NCBI GenBank assembly: GCA_934120735.1
Contig: CAKOVA010000002.1
Span: 1-63,748 of the forward strand
DNA from: an uncultured Prevotella sp.
Lineage (GTDB): Bacteria; Bacteroidota; Bacteroidia; Bacteroidales; Bacteroidaceae
Direction of reading: 5' to 3'
Length of the DNA: 63,748 bases
The position numbers were made by a program, and so were the translations under genes. The notes beneath the pieces are model-generated. The model was given only the letters and a program-made list of their open reading frames with translations. It did no database searches and was not told where the DNA came from. This document shows positions 45,513-54,289 of the stretch, in pieces. Numbering within the stretch: position 1 is the first letter of the stretch; the number at the start of each line of letters is the position of its first letter.

Positions 45513-47072
45513 TTAATCTTTAATGACGGGGAGTTTGATTGTAAACTTAGTCCCCTTTCTGTATTCACTGTCAACGGCTATCTCACCATCGTGCAGTTCC
45601 ACAATTTGCTTGACATAAGCCAATCCCAGCCCAAATCCTTTCACATCGTGCACATTCCCAGTATGGACGCGGTAAAACTTCTCGAAAACTTTCTTCAAAT
45701 TTTCTTTCTTGATGCCCAGTCCCGTGTCGCGAATTGACAGATACAAATGCAGATCATCGTTCCAAGTAGACATGTAGATGTCCAGCGGCTGATCGGGTTT
45801 TCCGTACTTCACGGCATTGTCCATCAGGTTGAAGATGGCGTTTTGGAAGTGCACTTCATCAACGTAAATGGTAGAGTCAACGGCACCTATGTCGGTATAT
45901 ATCCTTCCTCCGGTATGTTCAACACGCAATGAGAACGAATGGGCAATGCTCTCAACCATCTCGTTGAGGTCTAATTCCTTCTTCTTGAACACGGTTTTCT
46001 TACGATCGAACATGGACATCTGTAACACCTTCTCAACCAAAAACCGCAGACGCTTGGTCTCTTCTTGTATCACCCCACCAAGATGGTTCATCATAGACTC
46101 GCTTTTGGTCAGGCTCTTGTCATTCAACATCTGCGCAGCCAACGAGATACTGGCGATTGGAGTCTTCAATTCGTGCGTCATGTTGTTGATGAAGTCGTTC
46201 TTAATCTCGGTATACCGTTTCTGTCTGAACACCACCACGATGGTGAAAATGAACGTGATCAGCAAGATGAAGGTGAAGACGATAGCTGGCGTCATGAACC
46301 TTACTGAAGAGAAGATGTAGCTGTTCATGTCGGGAAAATGTACCTTCACAACGCCCATTTTCGATGCGGGATCGTTGCGGAACAGCACCTGCGAATAGGT
46401 ATACTCCTCTCCTTTCTCAGAATAATCAGAGCATCTGTACACCTCGCGCCCATCCTGTGTTGTCACACGGAAATGATATGGGATGTTGATACCATTGTTC
46501 ATCAGTTCCGACTTGAGGTCTTGATCCAACAATTTGAAGTTGATTCGCTCTTTCAGCGGCTTGTCAGAAGCTGAATACAAGATGGAGTAAACCACTTCGT
46601 CGAGCAACGCTTTCTGGTAGATGTACCGGTTCTTGACGATCTCCTGCAATGACTTTGAAGCTTCTGACAGAGAGTTTTTGTCGTTCTGCAGAATCATTCC
46701 CTTGGGCATCTGTGAGGGTTTCACCGTGATGGTCTTTAACTCAAAGGCCGAATACATGGTTCCATCCTTGCCCGTCACCGAGAACTGGTGAGACTCTTGC
46801 AATGTACCATCGGGCTTTCCTGAACGAGTTCCAATCGAGTCTTGTATAAAAGCTCTACGTTCTGTCTCGTTCACATCCTTCTGTAGGTAGCGCCACGTCT
46901 CGTTATATTCCAAGTTGCGTGATGCCTGGTTCAAGGCTCTGTTGACCGATTCGTCAAACTGTTCCTTCTTCATGTCGGCCATTTCCTGAAAGTATTTCAA
47001 CTGCAGGAAAAGCAACACCAGGAACGAAAGCCCCATGATTGTCGAGATGACCCAAATTGTTCTCTTCTTCAT
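45513..47072 (-). CDS. rprX: Sensor histidine kinase RprX
   Basis: A 519-residue membrane kinase with two membrane helices (near residues 5-25 and 258-282) around a periplasmic sensor region of about 230 residues. The H box is NNMTHELKTPIASISLAAQM, the N box NAIFNLMDNAVKYGKPDQP, and the G boxes are IRDTGLGIKKENL and KGFGLGLAYVKQIVEL. It should phosphorylate RprY, encoded next. A TATCTTTG box ends only 6 nt before its ATG, so the transcript may be leaderless. Confidence 0.93.
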   Translation of the reverse strand: MKKRTIWVISTIMGLSFLVLLFLQLKYFQEMADMKKEQFDESVNRALNQASRNLEYNETWRYLQKDVNETERRAFIQDSIGTRSGKPDGTLQESHQFSVTGKDGTMYSAFELKTITVKPSQMPKGMILQNDKNSLSEASKSLQEIVKNRYIYQKALLDEVVYSILYSASDKPLKERINFKLLDQDLKSELMNNGINIPYHFRVTTQDGREVYRCSDYSEKGEEYTYSQVLFRNDPASKMGVVKVHFPDMNSYIFSSVRFMTPAIVFTFILLITFIFTIVVVFRQKRYTEIKNDFINNMTHELKTPIASISLAAQMLNDKSLTKSESMMNHLGGVIQEETKRLRFLVEKVLQMSMFDRKKTVFKKKELDLNEMVESIAHSFSLRVEHTGGRIYTDIGAVDSTIYVDEVHFQNAIFNLMDNAVKYGKPDQPLDIYMSTWNDDLHLYLSIRDTGLGIKKENLKKVFEKFYRVHTGNVHDVKGFGLGLAYVKQIVELHDGEIAVDSEYRKGTKFTIKLPVIKD

Positions 47073-47078
47073 ACCTCA

Positions 47079-47086
47079 CAAAGATA
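47079..47086 (-). promoter_or_regulatory. -7 box immediately before rprX
   Basis: TATCTTTG on the minus strand ends 6 nt before the ATG at 47072. The -33 element is poor. Confidence 0.5.
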
Positions 47087-47237
47087 ATAATTTTCTTAAT
47101 TGCTTAACAATAAGCTGTTAAATATTTCTCTATTATTATCGATAATTAACGAATTATATATTTATAATTATATATACTAGACTATAAAACAGAATTGTCA
47201 AGAAAGAGTATTAAGCTTGTGAACCCTTCAAACAGAA

Positions 47238-47270
47238 AAGGTGTGACATGGCGAACCACATCACACCCTT
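47238..47270 (-). terminator. Terminator of the EF-G paralog gene
   Basis: GTGTGA (47241-47246) pairs with TCACAC (47261-47266), extended by outer AAGG/CCTT and inner TGG/CCA pairs around the loop CGAA; on the minus strand the stem runs into CCTTTTCTG. It lies about 20 bp past the stop. Confidence 0.75.
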
Positions 47271-47289
47271 TGACTTGTAAACAAACGGT

Positions 47290-49452
47290 TTACTCTTCCT
47301 CATTCGCAAGCTCAGCCTCATGCTCTTCAATGAGCTTCGTTTGCAAATCGTTTGGTACTAACTCGTAACTTGAGAACTTGGTCGTGAACGATGCACGTCC
47401 ACCGGTCAACGAACTCAACGAGATGGAGTAGCTGGACAATTCTTTCAATGGTATCTTGGCAGACAGTTTTTGGTATCCTGCCTCGCTATCCATTCCCATA
47501 ATCAATGCGCGACGGCCTTGCAAATCGCTCATCACATCGCCCATATAGTCAGCAGGAACATACACTTCCAAATCATAAATTGGTTCAAGAATCTTAGGAC
47601 CGGCAGCCTTAAACGCCTGTGAGAAGGCATGACGCGCAGCCAAGGTGAACGACAATTCATTGGAATCTACGGGGTGCATCTTGCCATCGTACACTACAAC
47701 CCGAACATCACGCGCATAACTTCCGGTCAATGGTCCATGCTCAATGCAGTCCATTACACCTTTCAGGATAGCGGGCATGAAACGCAAGTCAATGGCGCCA
47801 CCAACCACAGAGTTGATAAATACCAACTTACCACCCCACTCTAAGTCGATTTTCTCCTTGCTCTTGATGTTCATCTTGAATTCCTGACCGTTAAACTTGT
47901 AAACCGTTGGGTCAGGCATACCTTCGGCATAAGGTTCCACAATCAAGTGAACTTCACCAAACTGGCCTGCACCACCCGATTGCTTCTTATGTCGATAGTC
48001 GGCTCTGGCTTGCTTGGTGATGGTTTCGCGGTAAGGTATTTTGGCATCCACAAAGGTCACCGGTAGCTTCTCATTGTTCTCCAAACGCCATTTCAAGGTA
48101 CGCAAGTGGAACTCACCTTGTCCGTGAACAATGGTCTGGCGCAATTCTTTGGATTGTTCAACCACCCATGTCGGATCTTCTTGACGCATCTTCAGCAAGG
48201 CGGCCATCACCTTTTCTGTATCAGCAGAATTAACAGCTTTGATGGCACGACTGTACTTTGAATTAGGATATTTGATGAAGTCGAAACGCCACTCACAATC
48301 CTTTCCATTCAACGTATTACCCGTTTTAACATCCTTCAACTTAACCGTGCAGCCTATATCACCTGCGTTCAGTTGGTCTACAGCTATACGGTTGGCACCC
48401 GCACAAGCATACAATTGGCCAATACGCTCTTTCGATCCACGGTCTGCATTGGTCAAATCATCGCCCGACTTCACGCTACCACTCATGACCTTGAAATAAG
48501 ATACCTCGCCAATATGCGGCTCCATTCCAGTCTTGAAGAAGTAAAGTGACGTGGGACCTTGTGCATCTGGGGCCACTTCCTCACCGCGTGTATTGTGGAT
48601 TTTCGGCATTTCACTCACGAAAGGAACAACATTTCCCAAGAACTCCATCAGTCTTCGTACACCTTTATCCTCACCAGCGCAAACACAGAATACAGGGAAG
48701 ATACTGCGCGTGACAAGCCCCTTGCGGATTCCTTCACGCAATTCGTCCTCACTAAGTTTCTCTTCTTCGAAAAATTTCTCCATCAAACTATCATCATTCT
48801 CAGCTGCTGCCTCAACAAGTTGTCTATGCAGTTCCATGGCTTTTTCCATCTGGTCTTCTGGGATATCCTCTATAATAGGCATTCCACCTTCAGCCTTCCA
48901 CGAATACTTCTTCATCAACAGCACATCAATGATTTCGTTAAAGTTGGCTCCTGTCTCCACTGGATATTGTATTTGAACACACTTGGAGCCATAAATATCT
49001 TTCATCGTATTGATGACAGCATCATAATCACATTTATCTGAATCAAGCTGATTAACCAAGAAGATGACGGGCTTCTTCAGTTTTTCCGTGTATCTAAAGT
49101 TGTTCTGCGTACCCACTTCTGGTCCATATTGCCCGTTGATGAGAATCACAGCTTGGTCGGTAACATTCAAAGCAGTGATGGCTCCACCCACAAAGTCATC
49201 CGAACCGGGACAGTCAATGATGTTCAGTTTTTTGTTATTCCATTCTACATGGAATACGGTAGGGAACACCGAATAGCCGTATTCCTGCTCAACTGGAAAA
49301 TAATCACTGACGGTATTTTTGGCCTCTACTGATCCACGGCGCTTGATGATACCACTGCCAAACAGCATACTCTCGGCAAGTGTGGTCTTGCCGCTACCCG
49401 CACTGCCAAGCAATGCGATGTTTTTAATTTCGTTCGTTTGATATACTCTCAT
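47290..49452 (-). CDS. Elongation factor G paralog with altered GTPase motifs
   Basis: A 720-residue translational GTPase with all five EF-G domains in order; domain IV shows GGAGQFGEVHLIVEPYAEG and the C-terminal domain ALIMGMDSEAGYQKLSAKIP. The GTPase centre departs from housekeeping EF-G: the P-loop is GSAGSGKT, switch I reads EYGYSV instead of ERGITI, G3 is DCPGSDDF (residues 80-87) so the catalytic histidine is Ser84, and G4 is NQLD (134-137) instead of NKMD. As I recall, Bacteroides carries a second EF-G that translocates without GTP hydrolysis and matters in starvation and gut colonisation; this gene may be its counterpart, which is inference. It is monocistronic and divergent from hemW. 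Confidence 0.92.
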   Translation of the reverse strand: MRVYQTNEIKNIALLGSAGSGKTTLAESMLFGSGIIKRRGSVEAKNTVSDYFPVEQEYGYSVFPTVFHVEWNNKKLNIIDCPGSDDFVGGAITALNVTDQAVILINGQYGPEVGTQNNFRYTEKLKKPVIFLVNQLDSDKCDYDAVINTMKDIYGSKCVQIQYPVETGANFNEIIDVLLMKKYSWKAEGGMPIIEDIPEDQMEKAMELHRQLVEAAAENDDSLMEKFFEEEKLSEDELREGIRKGLVTRSIFPVFCVCAGEDKGVRRLMEFLGNVVPFVSEMPKIHNTRGEEVAPDAQGPTSLYFFKTGMEPHIGEVSYFKVMSGSVKSGDDLTNADRGSKERIGQLYACAGANRIAVDQLNAGDIGCTVKLKDVKTGNTLNGKDCEWRFDFIKYPNSKYSRAIKAVNSADTEKVMAALLKMRQEDPTWVVEQSKELRQTIVHGQGEFHLRTLKWRLENNEKLPVTFVDAKIPYRETITKQARADYRHKKQSGGAGQFGEVHLIVEPYAEGMPDPTVYKFNGQEFKMNIKSKEKIDLEWGGKLVFINSVVGGAIDLRFMPAILKGVMDCIEHGPLTGSYARDVRVVVYDGKMHPVDSNELSFTLAARHAFSQAFKAAGPKILEPIYDLEVYVPADYMGDVMSDLQGRRALIMGMDSEAGYQKLSAKIPLKELSSYSISLSSLTGGRASFTTKFSSYELVPNDLQTKLIEEHEAELANEEE

Positions 49453-49533
49453 AACGGTTATAGATTTTAAAAAGGGTTAGTATTACGTTGTTTAAGATTA
49501 TGCCGTCTAAGTTAGGCATTTTTTGAATAAAGA

Positions 49534-49541
49534 CAAAAGTA
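49534..49541 (-). promoter_or_regulatory. -7 box for the EF-G paralog
   Basis: TACTTTTG on the minus strand, about 80 bp before the ATG at 49452, leaving an unusually long leader. No TTTG at the -33 distance. Confidence 0.5.
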
Positions 49542-49577
49542 TTATAGAAAAAATATAACATATTTAAATCAAATTAG

Positions 49578-49585
49578 TACTTTTG
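49578..49585 (+). promoter_or_regulatory. -7 box for hemW
   Basis: TACTTTTG followed by CA, 20 bp before the ATG at 49606. It is the mirror of the box at 49534 on the other strand. Confidence 0.5.
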
Positions 49586-49605
49586 CATGAAAATAGTCCA
49601 TACCC

Positions 49606-50766
49606 ATGGCTGGCTTATACATACACATTCCTTTTTGCGCCAGTCGCTGCATTTATTGTGGCTTCTACTCCACCACGCACCTTGGTGTGCGCCAACAATT
49701 TGTAGATGCTTTGTGCCGAGAGATGCAGCTAAGACGCCATTACCTGCCCACGACAGACGACACAGGTGCAGTTCCTCAGCCTCTGATTTCCACCATATAT
49801 TTAGGTGGAGGTACCCCTTCCCAACTCACTCCTGCACAACTTCAACAGATTTTCTGTACCATCGTCACGGTTTTCTTTCAGGGAGATGATACGCTGATGC
49901 GCACCCATTGTGAGGTAACCATGGAGTGTAATCCCGACGATATCACCCCGTCATTTGTTCAATTCCTACAGCATTCGCCTGTAAACCGAGTGAGCATGGG
50001 GGTACAAACATTCAGCAACGAGCGATTGAAGTTTCTTCACAGACGCCATCATGCGCAAGATATTTCTCCTGTCGTGCAGCAACTCCGAAGCATAGGCATT
50101 GACAACATCAGTATAGATTTGATGTTTGGCTTTCCCAATCAAACACTCGATCAATGGAAACTGGACATCCAAAAGACCCTTGCGCTACGGGTTGAGCACA
50201 TTTCGGCTTATAGTTTGATGTACGAAGAGGGCACACCACTCTACCAACTACTAAGAAATAAAAAGGTGAAAGAAATTGATGACGAACTTTCTTTGACCAT
50301 GTATCAAGCTTTAGTGGATGAGCTGAAAGCTTCTGGATATGAGCACTACGAAATCAGCAACTTCGCTAAACCGGGTAAACGGAGCCAACACAACAGCAGT
50401 TATTGGCACGCTATACCCTATCTGGGCATCGGTGCGTCGGCCCACTCGTACGACATTCAATCGCGACAGTGGAACGTTTCCAACATCAAGAAATACATCT
50501 CATCCATCGAACAAGGTGAGATTCCTTTCGAGCGCGAATGGCTTGACGACGATACCCGCTACAATGACTTGATAACAACCGCACTGAGAACATCCGAAGG
50601 CATCAACCTCTCAACGCTCACTCCTAAGCACAGGACGTATCTTTTACAACAAGCAGAAAAGCAAATCGCCCAGAACCTCTTGGAGATTCGGGGCGACTCA
50701 ATTCGTTTGACGGCGCAAGGACTGTACGTAAGCGATGCTGTTATGGCTGATTTAATTTACGCTTAA
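49606..50766 (+). CDS. hemW: Radical SAM heme chaperone HemW
   Basis: A 386-residue radical-SAM protein. The N-terminus AGLYIHIPFCASRCIYCGFY holds the CxxxCxxC cluster site, followed by STIYLGGGTPSQL and the HemW-type NRVSMGVQTFSNERLKFLHR. Such proteins bind heme and insert it into targets; they are often mislabelled coproporphyrinogen III oxidase. The true oxidase HemN has further conserved residues near the cluster not seen here. Its 3' end overlaps the convergent small membrane gene by 26 bp. Confidence 0.92.
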   Translation: MAGLYIHIPFCASRCIYCGFYSTTHLGVRQQFVDALCREMQLRRHYLPTTDDTGAVPQPLISTIYLGGGTPSQLTPAQLQQIFCTIVTVFFQGDDTLMRTHCEVTMECNPDDITPSFVQFLQHSPVNRVSMGVQTFSNERLKFLHRRHHAQDISPVVQQLRSIGIDNISIDLMFGFPNQTLDQWKLDIQKTLALRVEHISAYSLMYEEGTPLYQLLRNKKVKEIDDELSLTMYQALVDELKASGYEHYEISNFAKPGKRSQHNSSYWHAIPYLGIGASAHSYDIQSRQWNVSNIKKYISSIEQGEIPFEREWLDDDTRYNDLITTALRTSEGINLSTLTPKHRTYLLQQAEKQIAQNLLEIRGDSIRLTAQGLYVSDAVMADLIYA

Positions 50767-51085
50767 AAGCTTCGTATGCCTGTGTTTTGACCTCTTTTTC
50801 TACCTCATCCAACGGTCGATGACCAGAAACAGCTGACTTAACCCAGACACAAACCAAGAATACAACAATGACAGCTCCCGCAGAGGCCAACCACTTCAGC
50901 ACCTCGCTCTCACTCCTGACCACGTTGAACGTCAGGATTCCCACCACAACAGGCAAGGCCCAAAGCAGCCAATCGAAGCCCGTTCGCATCTTATAGCTTT
51001 CTTCTATCTCTCGATACTCTTTGTTCTTCGCCAGAAGTTCACGGCGGTTTTCCAGCCAATAACGCTCAAAGTCCTCCTCCATCAT
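50741..51085 (-). CDS. Small membrane protein of unknown function
   Basis: A 114-residue protein with a charged N-terminal helix (EEDFERYWLENRRELLAKNK), two membrane helices (FDWLLWALPVVVGILTFNVV and WLASAGAVIVVFLVCVWVKS) and a basic C-terminal tail. I do not recognise the family. It overlaps the uraA stop (ATGATGA, 51080-51085), so it is translationally coupled to uraA and may serve that transporter. Its 3' end overlaps hemW by 26 bp tail to tail. Confidence 0.78.
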   Translation of the reverse strand: MMEEDFERYWLENRRELLAKNKEYREIEESYKMRTGFDWLLWALPVVVGILTFNVVRSESEVLKWLASAGAVIVVFLVCVWVKSAVSGHRPLDEVEKEVKTQAYEAFKRKLNQP

Positions 51086-52449
51086 GCTTCTTCCTCCTCG
51101 GTACGCTTAGGCAACGCCAAGTTAAGTACTACGCCCGTAATGGCACTCAGGCCAATACCACTCATCTTGGTCAGTTCGCTTTCACCACCAGGAAGCAAAA
51201 AGAAGATCAAGGTACTTAAAGCAATGCCACCTAATATAATAAGTAACACTTTGACCAAACCTTGCTTCATGGCATTGGCATAAACCAAACAACTAACCAT
51301 GAGAATGCCGATGATTACGCCACGCAGACTGAAATCGAGCATCGCACCACCAATTCCCAGCGTCAAAGTCACCGACACAATAATGATGTTGCGCTGGTTG
51401 TTAAGATTTACTTTGTGCTGAATCAGATTTTGAACTCCCACACTGGCAATGGTTCCAAACAGCAACAGCATGATTCCTCCCAGCACTGCTTGCGGAATAC
51501 TCTGCAACAGAGCACTCAACTTTCCAATCACAGAGAACACGATGGCCGTCAATGCTGCGATGCGAATGACCTGCGGATGAGTCACTTTGGTAATCTGCAT
51601 GGCACCCGTCACCTCCGAGTAAGTGGTCACGGGAGGGCCACCAAAGAAGGCTGCCGCAAGACATGCCAACCCATCACCCAACATGGTGCGGTGCAATCCC
51701 GGCTCTTTTACGAAGTCTTTGTCAGCCACAGCACTCACCACATACACGTCGCCGATGTGCTCTATCACCGGTGCAACAGCAACTGGTATCATGTAGATAA
51801 ATGGCTTCCAAGCAAACTCGGGCCAATGAAAATGGGCCAATGAGCCGGGCAAGGCAAACCACGACGCCTCATGCACTTTCGTGAAATCCACTTCACCCAT
51901 CAGGGAGGCGACGATGAATCCAACCACAATGCCACACACGATGGGCACTAATTTAATTAACCCCTTGCCGAGTGTCAGCACAAGGATGGCCGTCACCAAG
52001 GATACAAAGGCCAACGCCCAGTTCTCTTTGGCCATGTTCACGGCCGATCCCGACAAGGACAAACCAATGAGGATAATCACCGGACCGATGACAACGGGCG
52101 GGAACAAGCGATCCAGGAGCTTCCTTCCCTGCCATTTAATCAAGGCACTCATCACAAAATAAACCAAGGCTACGCCAGCAATACCCGCCAACGTACCAGC
52201 CATGCCCCACATCTTGGAGGCCTCAATGATAGGTGCGATGAAAGCAAAGCTTGAGCCTAAGAAAATAGGTACCTTCCCTTTCGTTACCAAATGAAAGATG
52301 AAAGTACCTATACCAGCGGTAAACAGTGCGGTTGCCGGGTCCAAACCTACCAACAATGGAACCAAAACGGTTGCACCGAATGCGACGAAGAGAAATTGCA
52401 CTCCCACAATTCCCTTACGTAAAGGAGTTAATTCAATGGTATTCATCAT
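51082..52449 (-). CDS. uraA: Uracil permease (NCS2 family)
   Basis: A 455-residue nucleobase transporter with about 14 membrane helices. Family marks are PIFLGSSFAFIAPIIEASKM, the substrate-site segment VAPVIEHIGDVYVVSAVADK with the conserved glutamate, and GGPPVTTYSEVTGAMQITKV. The motif around VIEHIGD fits uracil/UraA-like members better than xanthine permeases. The start has two ATGs in a row (52449, 52446), and a TAATTTTG box ends 5 nt before the first. Confidence 0.92.
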   Translation of the reverse strand: MMNTIELTPLRKGIVGVQFLFVAFGATVLVPLLVGLDPATALFTAGIGTFIFHLVTKGKVPIFLGSSFAFIAPIIEASKMWGMAGTLAGIAGVALVYFVMSALIKWQGRKLLDRLFPPVVIGPVIILIGLSLSGSAVNMAKENWALAFVSLVTAILVLTLGKGLIKLVPIVCGIVVGFIVASLMGEVDFTKVHEASWFALPGSLAHFHWPEFAWKPFIYMIPVAVAPVIEHIGDVYVVSAVADKDFVKEPGLHRTMLGDGLACLAAAFFGGPPVTTYSEVTGAMQITKVTHPQVIRIAALTAIVFSVIGKLSALLQSIPQAVLGGIMLLLFGTIASVGVQNLIQHKVNLNNQRNIIIVSVTLTLGIGGAMLDFSLRGVIIGILMVSCLVYANAMKQGLVKVLLIILGGIALSTLIFFLLPGGESELTKMSGIGLSAITGVVLNLALPKRTEEEEA

Positions 52450-52454
52450 GCAGG

Positions 52455-52462
52455 CAAAATTA
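52455..52462 (-). promoter_or_regulatory. -7 box immediately before uraA
   Basis: TAATTTTG on the minus strand ends 5 nt before the first ATG of uraA. No TTTG at the -33 distance. Confidence 0.45.
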
Positions 52463-52525
52463 CAAATTAATATCGAATTGTGAATAAAAAAACAATAAAT
52501 GATTGCTACAGTGGAAGAAAATGAA

Positions 52526-52533
52526 TATCTTTG
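52526..52533 (+). promoter_or_regulatory. -7 box for the lactonase gene
   Basis: TATCTTTG, with ATTG 20 bp upstream (52502-52505) as a weak -33 element. It gives a leader of about 80 nt before the ATG at 52618. Confidence 0.5.
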
Positions 52534-52617
52534 TCTTGGTCAATCGTACCTTGTACGGTTTCCACAACATCTCTTGTTTCATCTGAGATGACGAACATCA
52601 ACAACAAAACATACTTT

Positions 52618-53772
52618 ATGAAAATCAGGAATTTACTTTTACTCGCCTTGACTGTCTTCGGCCAAGTGACGTTACAGGCACAAGACAACATCAAACTAAT
52701 CGTTGGAACCTATACCAATGGCACCAGCAAAGGCATTTACTCGTTCAACTTCAATCAATCCACCGGTCAGGCCACTCCTCTCGACACACTCGAACTGCAG
52801 AACCCATCATACCTAACACTCGCCTCAGACGGCACGATGATTTATGCCGTAAGCGAAAACCATGACGAATCGGCAGCAGTCAACGCCATCACGTTTGACA
52901 AGACAACGGGACACATGCAGCTGCAAAGTTCGTTCCCCACCAAGGGCGAAGCCCCTTGCTATGTGGAGACCAACGGCAACCTGTTGCTGACGGCCAACTA
53001 TTCGGGAGGCTCCATGAGCGTGTTCCCCTTGAACGTAGACGGGTCGCTCTCAGCCATGTCGCAACAATTCAAAGGCTCGATAGGCGGACCAAACTCTGAG
53101 CGTCAGCAGGCACCACACGTTCATTGCGCACGATTCCTTCCCGACGGAAATGGCGTTATTGCCACCGATTTCAGTGCCGACCGACTGCTGCGCTTTGAAC
53201 TGGAAGACATGAAATCACTGGGTAACGCCAACGTTACCGCAAAGCTGTCCAAAGGTTCAGGACCTCGCCATATCGCCTTCAGCACCGACAGCAGGTTTGT
53301 TTATGTGATGAGCGAACTGTCTGGAGCGGTCACCGCATACCAATATAACTTTGGCAATATGAAGAAAATACAGGAGATACAGTCTGATGAAGTGGGCGCA
53401 CAAGGCGGCGCAGACATTCACGTTTCACCCGACGGCAGGTTCTTGTATACCAGCAACCGATTGAAAAACGACGGCATTGCCATCTTCAAAATCAATCAAA
53501 AAACAGGCTTGTTGACAAAGGTAGGCTATCAGCGAACAGGCATCCACCCACGTCATTTCAACATTACCCCCAACGGACGGTTCTTACTTTGTGCCTGTCG
53601 CGACGACAACACCATTCAGGTTTTCCGCATCAACAGTGCCAATGGCTTACTGACCGACACGCATCAAAACATCTCTGTGGATAAGGCGGTGTGTGTACAG
53701 TTCTACCCCATCGTGATGCAACCTGACATCCAGGGTGACGGTGTGTTCAGGGTGATAGAAGTGACAAAATAA
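52618..53772 (+). CDS. Secreted lactonase-family beta-propeller (6-phosphogluconolactonase-like)
   Basis: A 384-residue protein of the YbhE/Pgl lactonase family with a signal peptide (KIRNLLLLALTVFGQVTLQA). The propeller starts LIVGTYTNGTSKGIYSFNFN and carries GSGPRHIAFSTDSRFVYVMS, GADIHVSPDGRFLYTSNRLK and HPRHFNITPNGRFLLCACRD, the usual blade repeats. Cytoplasmic Pgl enzymes hydrolyse 6-phosphogluconolactone; the export signal here makes a different, periplasmic lactone more likely. The ATG at 52618 is chosen because it starts the signal peptide. Confidence 0.87.
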   Translation: MKIRNLLLLALTVFGQVTLQAQDNIKLIVGTYTNGTSKGIYSFNFNQSTGQATPLDTLELQNPSYLTLASDGTMIYAVSENHDESAAVNAITFDKTTGHMQLQSSFPTKGEAPCYVETNGNLLLTANYSGGSMSVFPLNVDGSLSAMSQQFKGSIGGPNSERQQAPHVHCARFLPDGNGVIATDFSADRLLRFELEDMKSLGNANVTAKLSKGSGPRHIAFSTDSRFVYVMSELSGAVTAYQYNFGNMKKIQEIQSDEVGAQGGADIHVSPDGRFLYTSNRLKNDGIAIFKINQKTGLLTKVGYQRTGIHPRHFNITPNGRFLLCACRDDNTIQVFRINSANGLLTDTHQNISVDKAVCVQFYPIVMQPDIQGDGVFRVIEVTK

Positions 53773-53942
53773 GTTTGTCGATTCATCTGCCTAAAACCAT
53801 CATCCCCCTTCTGACCTATTTTTGTCCTTATAAATGACAAAAAAATGGCCATCGTAAAATGATGAAATAGAAAAAATCAATAGGCAAACGACACGCCTAC
53901 ATGGCATTCATTTCCAACAAATAGGTTGTTTTAGCATAAAGT
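53773..53942. other. Start of the 517-bp spacer after the lactonase gene
   Basis: No gene or clear terminator seen. It is followed by the 22-bp-period array (53943), about 200 bp with no feature, and the GC-rich palindrome at 54248. Confidence 0.5.
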
Positions 53943-54030
53943 CATTGAGATTGTGCGACAATAACATGCATATTGTCGCACAATCTCTAAGTTATTGCGG
54001 CTCAAAACCATTGTTTTTTCACCGTTTTTC
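53943..54030 (+). repeat. 22-bp-period intergenic array, locus E
   Basis: Four units start at 53943, 53965, 53987 and 54009, with heads CATTGAGATT, CATGCATATT, CTAAGTTATT and CATTGTTTTT. Units 1-3 have CAA at positions 17-19. Units 1 and 2 contain a perfect 16-bp inverted repeat (53947-53962 with 53972-53987). This is the most degenerate of the five loci in its heads, but the 22-bp phase is kept. Confidence 0.72.
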
Positions 54031-54247
54031 TTGGCTTTTTGGGGAAAAATCGGTGGCAAAAAAACCTGTTTTTTCACCCCTAATTCCACAACACTCTGAT
54101 TCACTTTGATTTATACAAATCGTCCATATTTCGTGTATTTGCGTCAAGTTGTATGCTTGCTTGCAAATAAGTCAAGCACGGAAGCATGTTTGTAAAAATC
54201 TTTCTAACACGATAGTAGAATTTTCCTATGCAAATAATCTATCTACT

Positions 54248-54268
54248 CCCCTCCCCCTCGGGGAGGGG
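54248..54268. repeat. GC-rich palindrome
   Basis: CCCCTCCCC (54248-54256) and GGGGAGGGG (54260-54268) form a perfect 9-bp stem with a CTC loop, 21 bp beyond the stop of the FecCD gene. Similar C-rich/G-rich palindromes are scattered in intergenic DNA of many Bacteroidota. It might stop minus-strand transcription, but no U-tract follows. Confidence 0.7.
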
Positions 54269-54289
54269 TCGGGGGTGAGGCTGTCTTTA

